Position numbers and translations under genes: made by a program | The notes under the pieces: model-generated | Told to the model about the DNA's origin: nothing | Seen by the model: only the letters and a program-made list of their open reading frames with translations | The model's database searches: none | In this document: positions 7,323 to 12,907 of the stretch, one piece after another | Layout: every line of letters starts with the position of its first letter | Numbering within the stretch: position 1 is the stretch's first letter | Source: Candidatus Avimonoglobus intestinipullorum | GTDB taxonomy: Bacteria; Bacillota; Clostridia; UBA1381 | DNA length: 12,907 nt | Assembly: GCA_018714645.1 (NCBI GenBank) | Contig: DVND01000132.1 | Coordinates: 1 to 12,907 of the forward strand | Reading direction: 5' to 3'

Positions 7323-8738
7323 ATGCTTTTGGAACTGCGGGAAAAACTCGATAACGGGAAAATCAGCGCGGTTGAATTGACACAGGCTTACTTAAAACGG
7401 ATTGCAGAAAAAGACAGGAAATTGAACAGCTTCATTACGGTGGCGGCGGAACAGGCGCTGGAGCAGGCGAAAAACGCGCAAAAGCGCATTGACCGGGGTG
7501 AAGCCGCGCCATTGACGGGAATCCCCATCGCAGTGAAGGACAATATTTGTACAAAGGGCATGAAAACGACCTGTGCGTCGAAAATACTGGCGGAATTTAC
7601 GCCGGTATATGATGCGGCGGTAATTGAAAGGCTCAGGCAGATGGGCGCGGTCATTCTTGGGAAGACCAATATGGACGAATTTGGAATGGGGGCGTCTTCT
7701 CAGACGTCGTATTTCGGCGGCGTAAAAAACCCATATGATTTGGAACGTGTTCCCGGGGGGTCTTCCGGCGGCAGCGCAGCGGCGGTCAGCGCGGGCTTAT
7801 GCGCCGCCGCACTGGGTTCTGACACGGGCGGCTCTGTCCGCCAACCGGCGGCTTTTTGCGGGGTGGCCGGTTTAAAGCCCACATATGGGGCGGTGTCGCG
7901 GTACGGACTGGTGGCGTTCGCATCCAGCCTGGAGCAAATTGGCATGATTGCCCGGTCTGCGGCAGATGCGGGGCTTTTATTCGATGCGGCCGCCGGACGG
8001 GATGCAAGGGATATGACGGCCAAAAATTGCCGCAAAAATGCCGATGAAATGCACACAGTCCGGATCGGTCTCCCGCGGGAATTTTACGGGGAGGGTATCC
8101 GGGAAGATGTAGGGCAGGCCGTTTTGCAGGCGGCTGCATTTTATGAGAAAAAAGGGTGCAAGCTGGTGGAATTATCTATCCCGTATACCGAATATGCGGT
8201 TCCCGCATATTATTTGCTCTCATCTGCGGAGGCGGCCAGCAATTTGTCGCGGTATGACGGCATTAAATACGGGTGCCGGTCCCAACATGGAAGCACATAT
8301 GAAGACTTGGTCAGACGTTCCCGCAGAGAAGGGTTTGGGCCGGAGGTGAAACGGCGGATTTTGTTGGGGAATTATGCGCTTTCCAGCGGCTATTATGAGG
8401 AATATTATAAAAAAGCGGCGCAAATACGCGCCTGTCTGCGGCGGGCATACGGGCAGGCCCTTGAACAGTGCGACGTCCTCCTGACGCCCACGGCGCCGGA
8501 AACGGCTTATAAAATCGGCTCCCGGGAGCACGACCCGGTGCGGATGTATACGGCGGATCAATGCACCGTGTCTGCAAATCTCACAGGTCTGCCCGCGCTC
8601 ACAATCCCCTGCGGATATGATGAAAACGGGCTGCCGATTGGCATGAGCCTGACAGGCAGGGCTTTTGACGAACCATTCCTCATTGGGCTGGCGGATGTAT
8701 TTGAACGGGAATTTGACAGAAAAGAGGCGGTGTTATGA
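7323..8738 (+). CDS. gatA: Asp-tRNA(Asn)/Glu-tRNA(Gln) amidotransferase subunit A
   Basis: GatA hydrolyses glutamine to release ammonia, which is channelled to GatB. The 471-aa protein belongs to the amidase signature family. The catalytic triad is intact: Lys72 in IAVKDNI, cis-Ser147 in PGGSSGGS, and the nucleophile Ser171 in DTGGSVRQPAAF. The spacings between them (75 and 24 residues) match those in characterised GatA. GQALEQCDVLLTPTAP and the GLPALTIPCG segment are typical of the C-terminal part. ATG 7323 is preceded by a GGGGGAA site; a longer open frame reaching back to 7161 overlaps gatC and is rejected. The stop overlaps the gatB start in an ATGA junction, indicating translational coupling for equal subunit amounts. 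Confidence 0.97.
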   Translation: MLLELREKLDNGKISAVELTQAYLKRIAEKDRKLNSFITVAAEQALEQAKNAQKRIDRGEAAPLTGIPIAVKDNICTKGMKTTCASKILAEFTPVYDAAVIERLRQMGAVILGKTNMDEFGMGASSQTSYFGGVKNPYDLERVPGGSSGGSAAAVSAGLCAAALGSDTGGSVRQPAAFCGVAGLKPTYGAVSRYGLVAFASSLEQIGMIARSAADAGLLFDAAAGRDARDMTAKNCRKNADEMHTVRIGLPREFYGEGIREDVGQAVLQAAAFYEKKGCKLVELSIPYTEYAVPAYYLLSSAEAASNLSRYDGIKYGCRSQHGSTYEDLVRRSRREGFGPEVKRRILLGNYALSSGYYEEYYKKAAQIRACLRRAYGQALEQCDVLLTPTAPETAYKIGSREHDPVRMYTADQCTVSANLTGLPALTIPCGYDENGLPIGMSLTGRAFDEPFLIGLADVFEREFDRKEAVL

Positions 8739-10153
8739 ACTACGTTCCTGTTATGGGTTTGGAAATCCATGCCGAATTGCTGACAAAATCCAAAATTTTT
8801 TGTTCCTGCGCCAATGCTTTTGGCGGCGGGCGGAACGAACGGGTTTGCCCGGTTTGCGCCGGGATGCCCGGAACGCTGCCGGTGTTGAACCGGGAGGCGG
8901 TCCGGCTGGCCGTGAAAGCGGGATTGGCGCTGGGCTGCCATATCAACCGGTATTCCGCCTTTGACCGTAAAAATTATTTTTATCCGGATTTGCCGAAGGC
9001 GTACCAGATCACGCAGTTTGAATATCCCCTTTGTTCAGACGGGGCGGTGCCCGCGGGGGATAAGACGATCCGGGTCAGCCGCATCCATATGGAGGAGGAT
9101 GCGGGGAAGTTGACGCATGATGCAAAGCGGGGGATATCCTATGTGGATTTCAACCGCTGCGGTGTGCCGCTGATTGAGATTGTGACAGCGCCGGATTTCA
9201 GGAGCGTGCAGGAGGTGCAGGATTTTGTTTCCGAGGCCGCCCTGCGGCTGAAATACGCGGGTGTGTGCGATGCGCGGCTGGAGCAGGGATCTTTGCGGGT
9301 GGACGTCAATATTTCCCTGATGCCTTCCGGTGCGGCGGTGTTCGGGACGCGGGCGGAAATAAAAAATTTGAATTCTTTAAAATCAATCGGGCGCGCAATC
9401 GCTTTTGAAATAAACCGGCAGACAGAGCTGCTGGAAGCGGGCATGCCTGTGCGGCAGGAGACGCGCCGCTTTGATGAACGGATGGGCGAAACGGTTTTGA
9501 TGCGCTCAAAGGAAGAATTGCAGGATTACCGCTATTTCCCTGAGCCTGATATTCCCCCGGTAATGATTTCCCGGGCAGAGGTGGATGCGATCCGCCGGGA
9601 ATTGCCTAAAATGCCCCTGGAACGGGTCTTGGAGTATACAACCCGGCATGGATTGACGGAGGAGGACGCGCGGCTGATCGTACAGGATCGGGCGTTTTCC
9701 GATTTTTATGAGGAAATGGTGCGTGTTTTTCCGGCCTATAAGATTGCGGCAAATCTGATGCTGGGCGAATTGAACCGCAATCTCAATTTCAGCGGCAAAA
9801 CTATTTCGGAGGTACGGTTTACGCCGGCGATGTTGGCAAGGCTATGCGAACTGAGCAAAACGGGGCGCGTCAGCAAAAACGCGGCGAAGGAGATTTTGGC
9901 ACAGATGTTTGAAACGGGGGAGGATCCGTTTGCAATTGCGCAGGACGGCGGCTTTCTGATGCGGGAGGACATCGACGCAGTGCGCAGATGTGTCGAAAAC
10001 GTATTAAAGCGGCATACAAGCCTGGTTGCGGACTATAAAAACGGAAACAGAAAGATTTTCGGGTTCCTGATGGGGCAGGTGATGCGGGAAGCCGGGAAGG
10101 GCGTTAACCCACAGGTAGCAAAAGAAGAACTCACAAGGCAACTGGAACAATAA
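8735..10153 (+). CDS. gatB: Asp-tRNA(Asn)/Glu-tRNA(Gln) amidotransferase subunit B
   Basis: GatB binds the mischarged tRNA, phosphorylates the side-chain carboxylate with ATP and amidates it with ammonia from GatA. The 472-aa length is normal. Recognisable parts are MGLEIHAEL at the N-terminus, the zinc-type cysteine set Cys23/Cys25 and Cys38/Cys41 (CPVCAGMPG), HMEEDAGKLTHD starting at residue 118, and CGVPLIEIVT. The C-terminal helical and YqeY-like domains, which bind the tRNA elbow, end near KGVNPQVAKEEL. Some Gram-positive GatB proteins lack the four cysteines; this one keeps them. Its ATG overlaps the gatA stop by four bases. Two hairpins follow the stop codon, marking the operon end. 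Confidence 0.97.
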   Translation: MNYVPVMGLEIHAELLTKSKIFCSCANAFGGGRNERVCPVCAGMPGTLPVLNREAVRLAVKAGLALGCHINRYSAFDRKNYFYPDLPKAYQITQFEYPLCSDGAVPAGDKTIRVSRIHMEEDAGKLTHDAKRGISYVDFNRCGVPLIEIVTAPDFRSVQEVQDFVSEAALRLKYAGVCDARLEQGSLRVDVNISLMPSGAAVFGTRAEIKNLNSLKSIGRAIAFEINRQTELLEAGMPVRQETRRFDERMGETVLMRSKEELQDYRYFPEPDIPPVMISRAEVDAIRRELPKMPLERVLEYTTRHGLTEEDARLIVQDRAFSDFYEEMVRVFPAYKIAANLMLGELNRNLNFSGKTISEVRFTPAMLARLCELSKTGRVSKNAAKEILAQMFETGEDPFAIAQDGGFLMREDIDAVRRCVENVLKRHTSLVADYKNGNRKIFGFLMGQVMREAGKGVNPQVAKEELTRQLEQ

Positions 10154-10162
10154 ATTTTACCT

Positions 10163-10204
10163 AAAAAACAAGCATACTGCCATAAAAGCAATATGCTTGT
10201 TTTT
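10163..10204 (+). terminator. Intrinsic terminator after gatB
   Basis: A 13-bp perfect stem (10164-10176 with 10192-10204) ends in a T-run (10200-10204), with a 15-base loop that can form three further pairs (10178-10180 with 10188-10190). The A-run on the left arm would also give a U-tract on the opposite strand, so it may work in both directions. It starts ten nt after the gatB stop. Confidence 0.88.
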
Positions 10205-10226
10205 ACACATTGGCTCATGTGTTTTT
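10205..10226 (+). terminator. Second, tandem hairpin with T-run after gatB
   Basis: Directly after the first terminator, ACACAT (10205-10210) pairs with ATGTGT (10217-10222) around a six-base loop and is followed by TTTTT (10222-10226). The stem is short and AT-rich, so it is probably a backup terminator. Confidence 0.5.
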
Positions 10227-10315
10227 AAAAAGTAAACGGGTGGTTTGTCCGAGGGACGTGCGGGCCGCTTGCAATTCAAAGAGATGTTGTATAAATAAGT
10301 ATACAGTAAAATATT
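10227..10315. other. Non-coding spacer between the gatB terminators and the regulator promoter
   Basis: No convincing gene is present; the only open frame across this stretch has no ribosome binding site or family resemblance. Two small symmetric elements are visible: GTCC-GAG-GGAC at 10247-10257, and TGTATA (10288-10293) facing TATACA (10300-10305) across six bases. The second could be an operator half-site pair upstream of the regulator promoter, but this is inference. Confidence 0.4.
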
Positions 10316-10319
10316 ACTC

Positions 10320-10349
10320 CTGTCAATATATATTGAACCATACTATAAT
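10320..10349 (+). promoter_or_regulatory. Promoter of the small HTH regulator
   Basis: A perfect TATAAT at 10344-10349 is preceded at 18 nt by CTGTCA (10320-10325), a 4-of-6 match to the -35 consensus. Transcription would start near 10356, giving a leader of about 40 nt before the ATG at 10395. Confidence 0.6.
10323..10336. promoter_or_regulatory. Perfect 14-bp palindrome in the promoter, probable operator
   Basis: TCAATATATATTGA is a perfect palindrome that overlaps the -35 box and the -35/-10 spacer of the regulator promoter. A dimeric HTH protein bound here would block RNA polymerase, so autorepression by the product of the gene at 10395 is the simplest reading. A further copy of the half-site TATTGA stands at 10362-10367, 31 bp downstream of the right half. 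Symmetry is seen directly; the binding protein is inferred. Confidence 0.5.
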
Positions 10350-10394
10350 ATTAATGCATCATATTGATGAAATTTTAAGACAGGAGTGGGAAAA

Positions 10395-10619
10395 ATGGAA
10401 CAAGAAAAGACGGGAAAAATTGTAATAACATTGGAAGAATACCGGGTGAAGCGTGGTATCAGCAAAAATAAAATTGTCCTGCACGCGAACGTGCAGAGAA
10501 CCCAACTGCAAAACTATCTACATAACCGGGTCGCCAGAGTGGATCTGGGCGTGTTGGCAAGGATATGCCAGTATTTGCAATGCGACATTGGTGATATTAT
10601 GAAATATGTGGAGGAATGA
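10395..10619 (+). CDS. Small Cro/CI-type (XRE family) helix-turn-helix regulator
   Basis: The 74-aa protein is essentially one DNA-binding domain. After a short N-terminal part (residues 1-12), helices are expected at 13-20, 23-31 (SKNKIVLHA), and 34-44 (QRTQLQNYLHN, the likely recognition helix). The closing LGVLARICQYLQCDIGDIMKY segment is the classic end of the XRE fold, in the style of the short HTH_26 proteins. It has no effector or protease domain, so it probably acts as a simple dimeric repressor in the cytoplasm. ATG 10395 has AGGAG at 10382-10386 with eight nt spacing; the GTG at 10386 lies within that site and is rejected. The gene stands alone between gatB and glutamine synthetase, with its own promoter and palindrome. 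Its targets are unknown; autoregulation is likely from the context. Confidence 0.85.
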   Translation: MEQEKTGKIVITLEEYRVKRGISKNKIVLHANVQRTQLQNYLHNRVARVDLGVLARICQYLQCDIGDIMKYVEE

Positions 10620-10675
10620 TTTTTGCAAATTCACTAAATATAAATTATTCTGCATGAAAAAAACACAACCGATTC

Positions 10676-10704
10676 AACAGTGTTCAAAAAAATCCCTGTT
10701 TTTT
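10676..10704 (+). terminator. Weak possible terminator after the HTH regulator
   Basis: AACAG (10676-10680) can pair with CTGTT (10696-10700) and is followed by TTTT (10701-10704). The stem is only five bp with a 15-base A-rich loop, so it is a weak candidate. It would end the regulator transcript just before the next promoter. Confidence 0.3.
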
Positions 10705-10705
10705 A

Positions 10706-10734
10706 TTGACAAGCAGCTTTGCCATGTTTATAAT
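10706..10734 (+). promoter_or_regulatory. Consensus sigma-A promoter of glutamine synthetase
   Basis: TTGACA (10706-10711) and TATAAT (10729-10734) are both perfect consensus boxes separated by exactly 17 nt. Transcription should start near 10741. This is by far the strongest promoter in the window and puts a leader of about 113 nt before the glutamine synthetase ATG at 10854. Such a strong promoter suggests that control acts after initiation or through a repressor. Confidence 0.9.
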
Positions 10735-10759
10735 AATTATATAGTGCGTTCAATAGAGG

Positions 10760-10817
10760 AAAGGCGTTTTATGTTCGTTGCTGTAGTAGAGGGCGACAAC
10801 TGTTTGCGCCTTTTTTT
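10760..10817 (+). terminator. Terminator-like hairpin in the glutamine synthetase leader (candidate attenuator)
   Basis: AAAGGCG (10760-10766) pairs with CGCCTTT (10807-10813), followed by a run of seven T (10811-10817). Inside it, 10773-10775 plus 10777-10781 pair with 10793-10797 plus 10798-10800, with one bulged C and an 11-base loop. The element lies between the promoter and the glutamine synthetase start, so full termination here would silence the gene. It must therefore be conditional or partial. It does not show the paired hexaloops expected of ANTAR targets, and I cannot match it to a known riboswitch. The structure was folded by eye. Confidence 0.55.
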
Positions 10818-10896
10818 CATAAGAGCTGCAAGAATGAATGATGGAGGGGAAACATGGGAGTATCAGATATTTTTGGTTCCAACGTATTTAATTTGA
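10771..10896 (+). CDS. Possible 41-aa leader ORF overlapping the glutamine synthetase start
   Basis: An ATG at 10771 is preceded at six nt by GAGGAAAGG (10756-10764) and opens a 41-codon frame that ends at TGA 10894-10896. It begins MFVAVVEGDNCLRLFF and ends FLVPTYLI. It spans the whole terminator-like hairpin and overlaps the first 43 bases of the glutamine synthetase gene in another frame. Ribosomes translating it would disrupt the hairpin, which is how a leader peptide could control readthrough. There is no run of glutamine or other regulatory codons (only one CAG). The ribosome binding site is good, but the same bases form the left arm of the stem, so this could be chance. Not a recognised family. 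Confidence 0.35.
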   Translation: MFVAVVEGDNCLRLFFIRAARMNDGGETWEYQIFLVPTYLI

Positions 10897-12907
10897 CGGT
10901 TATGAAAGAACGGCTGCCGAAGGAGACGTTTAAATCTTTGGAGCACACCATCAAGGATGGAACGGCGTTAGACCCGGGTGTTGCGGAGGTGGTCGCGAAT
11001 GCCATGAAGGATTGGGCAATTGAAAAGGGCGCGACCCATTACACCCACTGGTTCCAGCCTATGACCGGGACGACCGCAGAAAAGCACGATGCGTTTATCT
11101 CCCCCACGGAGGACGGCAGGGTCATCATGGAATTTTCGGGGAAGGAACTGGTCGTCGGCGAGCCGGATGCATCCAGCTTCCCGTCGGGCGGCCTGCGTGC
11201 GACCTTTGAAGCGCGGGGGTATACCGCCTGGGACCCGACGTCCTTCGCTTTCGTGAAGGATCATTCCCTGTTCATCCCCACCACCTTTTTCTCCTATACG
11301 GGCGAGGTGCTGGATAAAAAAACGCCGCTTTTGCGCTCTATGGAAGCGATCAATAAGCAGGCGCTGCGGGTGTTGAAATTTTTGAATACGGATGCGACGC
11401 GCGTCATCTGTTATGCCGGGGCGGAGCAGGAGTATTTTCTTGTTGACCAGAAGCTCTATAAACAGCGGAAGGATTTGATGCTGACCGGCAGGACGCTGTT
11501 CGGTGCGAAGCCGGCTAAGGGGCAGGAGCTGGACGACCATTATTTTGGAACAATCAAGGAACGCGTGTCTTCTTATATGAAGGAAATCGACGAGGAGCTG
11601 TGGAAGCTGGGCGTGCTGGCGAAAACAAAGCACAACGAGGTTGCACCCGCGCAGCATGAACTGGCGCCGATTTTTACAACCGTCAATCTGGCGTGCGACC
11701 AGAACCAGCTGATGATGGACGTGATGAAGAAGGTTGCGGCGCGCCATGGTCTGGTCTGCCTGCTGCATGAAAAGCCTTATGAAGGCGTCAATGGCTCAGG
11801 AAAGCACAACAATTGGTCGTTGGGCACAAACACGGGGAAAAACCTGTTAAAGCCGGGGAAAATCCCACTGCAGAATAAGAAGTTCCTGTTGTTTCTTGCC
11901 GCGATTATCAAAGCGGTGGATGAATACGGCGATTTGCTGCGGGTGACAGTCGCTACGGCGGGGAACGACCAGCGTTTGGGCGCAAATGAAGCGCCGCCTG
12001 CGATTGTTTCCATGTTTTTGGGCGATCAGCTGACGCAGGTTTTGGAGGCCTTAAAAACCGGGAAAAGTACAATTGACGATGCAGTAAACGTCTTGGAGCT
12101 TGGAGTGGATTCTATCCCGGCAATCAACCAGGACGCCACCGACCGGAACAGGACGTCGCCCTTTGCCTTTACGGGGAATAAGTTTGAATTTCGGATGCCC
12201 GGGTCTTCCCAGTCCATTGCAGGAATAAATTTGGTGATCAACGCCATTGTCGCGGATGCGCTGATGGATTTTGCCGATGCGCTGGAAAAAGCGGATGATC
12301 CGCAGAAGGAAATTTCAAAGCTGATTGTGGATACCATCAAAAAGCATGGGCGCATTATCTTCAATGGCAACAACTATTCGGAGGAATGGGTTGAGGAGGC
12401 AAAACGCCGCGGCCTGCCGAATCTGAAAACGACGGTTGATGCGATGCCGGCCTTTATTTCCGAAAAGGCCGTGAAGATGTTTGAACGGCACGGCGTGTTT
12501 ACGGAAGCGGAAGCGCATTCCCGTTACGAAATCCTGATTGAGGATTACAATAAGACGATACATATTGAGGCGCTGACCACCATTGAGATGGCAAAGCGGG
12601 AGATTTTGCCCGCCTGTATCAACTATGGGAAAACAGTTGCGGAATCCTTGCGTACGAAAAAGGAGCTGGGGATATCCGCCCCTAATGAGGAGCAGCTGCT
12701 GCGTTCCATGACAAGCTTGACGGAGGAACTGATTGCGGCAACAGACGCATTGGATCAGACAATGAAGAATGAGCCGGATATGGAAGATGAACTGCAAAAG
12801 GCGCACTTTTATAAAGACCGCGTCCTGGTGCAGATGGATGCAGTCCGTAAGGCGGCGGATGAACTGGAGACAATGGTTGGAAAATCATACTGGCCTTTCC
12901 CGACCTA
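10854..12907 (+). CDS. glnN: Glutamine synthetase type III (3' end outside window)
   Basis: This enzyme makes glutamine from glutamate, ammonia and ATP in the cytoplasm. The frame starts at ATG 10854, five nt after GGAGGGG, and stays open to the window edge, giving 684 residues. The final YWPFPT is close to the usual C-terminus of this family of about 700 aa, so roughly ten residues are missing. Type III features are clear: GAEQEYFLVD (Glu191, Glu193), the signature HNEVAPAQHELAP from residue 260, HEKPYEGVNGSGKHNN from 305, GNDQRLGANEAPPA from 370, and DRNRTSPFAFTGNKFEFR from 430, followed by the long C-terminal helical extension typical of GSIII. It is unlike the shorter GSI of most Gram-positives. 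It has its own strong promoter and a leader with a terminator-like hairpin. Its product feeds GatCAB, encoded upstream, with amide nitrogen. Some annotators name it glnA. Confidence 0.96.
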   Translation, partial: MGVSDIFGSNVFNLTVMKERLPKETFKSLEHTIKDGTALDPGVAEVVANAMKDWAIEKGATHYTHWFQPMTGTTAEKHDAFISPTEDGRVIMEFSGKELVVGEPDASSFPSGGLRATFEARGYTAWDPTSFAFVKDHSLFIPTTFFSYTGEVLDKKTPLLRSMEAINKQALRVLKFLNTDATRVICYAGAEQEYFLVDQKLYKQRKDLMLTGRTLFGAKPAKGQELDDHYFGTIKERVSSYMKEIDEELWKLGVLAKTKHNEVAPAQHELAPIFTTVNLACDQNQLMMDVMKKVAARHGLVCLLHEKPYEGVNGSGKHNNWSLGTNTGKNLLKPGKIPLQNKKFLLFLAAIIKAVDEYGDLLRVTVATAGNDQRLGANEAPPAIVSMFLGDQLTQVLEALKTGKSTIDDAVNVLELGVDSIPAINQDATDRNRTSPFAFTGNKFEFRMPGSSQSIAGINLVINAIVADALMDFADALEKADDPQKEISKLIVDTIKKHGRIIFNGNNYSEEWVEEAKRRGLPNLKTTVDAMPAFISEKAVKMFERHGVFTEAEAHSRYEILIEDYNKTIHIEALTTIEMAKREILPACINYGKTVAESLRTKKELGISAPNEEQLLRSMTSLTEELIAATDALDQTMKNEPDMEDELQKAHFYKDRVLVQMDAVRKAADELETMVGKSYWPFPT

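Noticed and set aside
10210..10425. 71-codon open frame before and across the HTH gene start
   Set aside because: It begins inside the second terminator hairpin, has no ribosome binding site, crosses the promoter and operator region, and overlaps the HTH gene.
10741..10820. ANTAR-type two-hairpin antitermination target
   Set aside because: I looked for two hairpins with six-base loops carrying A at position 1 and G at position 4. The leader has one hairpin with an 11-base loop and only about 20 nt before it, too little for the first hairpin.
10968..11768. Long open frame (266 codons) on the minus strand
   Set aside because: It is the antisense shadow of the glutamine synthetase gene, which has intact family motifs on the + strand. 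The minus frame has no ribosome binding site and resembles no family I know.
1..12907. Mobile elements, CRISPR arrays, tRNA or rRNA genes, toxin-antitoxin or defence genes
   Set aside because: No transposase, integrase, regularly spaced repeats, cloverleaf or defence-type protein was seen. The small XRE regulator has no toxin-sized partner beside it, so a toxin-antitoxin call is not supported.

Overview
This window looks like a stretch of core chromosome from a Gram-positive, low-to-mid GC bacterium, most likely a member of the Clostridia (Bacillota). The evidence is the chain DUF512 protein - der - plsY - gpsA, the gatCAB amidotransferase, a type III glutamine synthetase, strong AGGAGG-type ribosome binding sites, and intrinsic terminators with U-runs. 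GC-rich codon third positions suggest a moderately GC-rich clostridial lineage. The exact genus cannot be told from this sequence. All recognised genes lie on the + strand. There are no rRNA or tRNA genes, insertion sequences, phage genes or CRISPR arrays.

Layout. Positions 3-200 are the C-terminal end of an L-rhamnose mutarotase (rhaM), closed by a good intrinsic terminator. A probable operon follows from 335 to 6966. It encodes a PDZ/radical-SAM-like DUF512 protein, the ribosome-assembly GTPase Der, the glycerol-3-phosphate acyltransferase PlsY, the glycerol-3-phosphate dehydrogenase GpsA, an unrecognised small lipoprotein, the manganese exporter MntP and the tRNA thiolase MnmA. Gene spacing inside it is 5-36 nt. 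A 14-bp stem-loop (6973-7007) separates it from gatC-gatA-gatB (7031-10153), the three subunits of the Asp/Glu-tRNA amidotransferase, which ends at two tandem hairpins. An AT-rich regulatory zone then carries a 74-aa Cro/CI-type regulator with a palindrome in its promoter. Last comes a consensus sigma-A promoter driving type III glutamine synthetase (glnN/glnA), which runs off the window about ten residues short of its expected end.

How the genes work together. GpsA makes the sn-glycerol-3-phosphate that PlsY acylates, so two adjacent genes cover the first steps of phospholipid synthesis. Der, MnmA and GatCAB serve translation (ribosome assembly, wobble thiolation, Gln/Asn-tRNA formation). 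Glutamine synthetase supplies the glutamine that GatCAB uses as its amide donor.

Most of the window is ordinary housekeeping sequence, and I did not find a clear new system. The part most worth a second look is 10160-10900. The glutamine synthetase leader contains a terminator-like hairpin with a seven-T run, lying inside a small ORF that has its own ribosome binding site and overlaps the start of the synthetase gene. This resembles an attenuator. The small regulator next door has a perfect 14-bp palindrome in its promoter spacer, plus a 9-bp inverted repeat linking its -35 region to its Shine-Dalgarno sequence.
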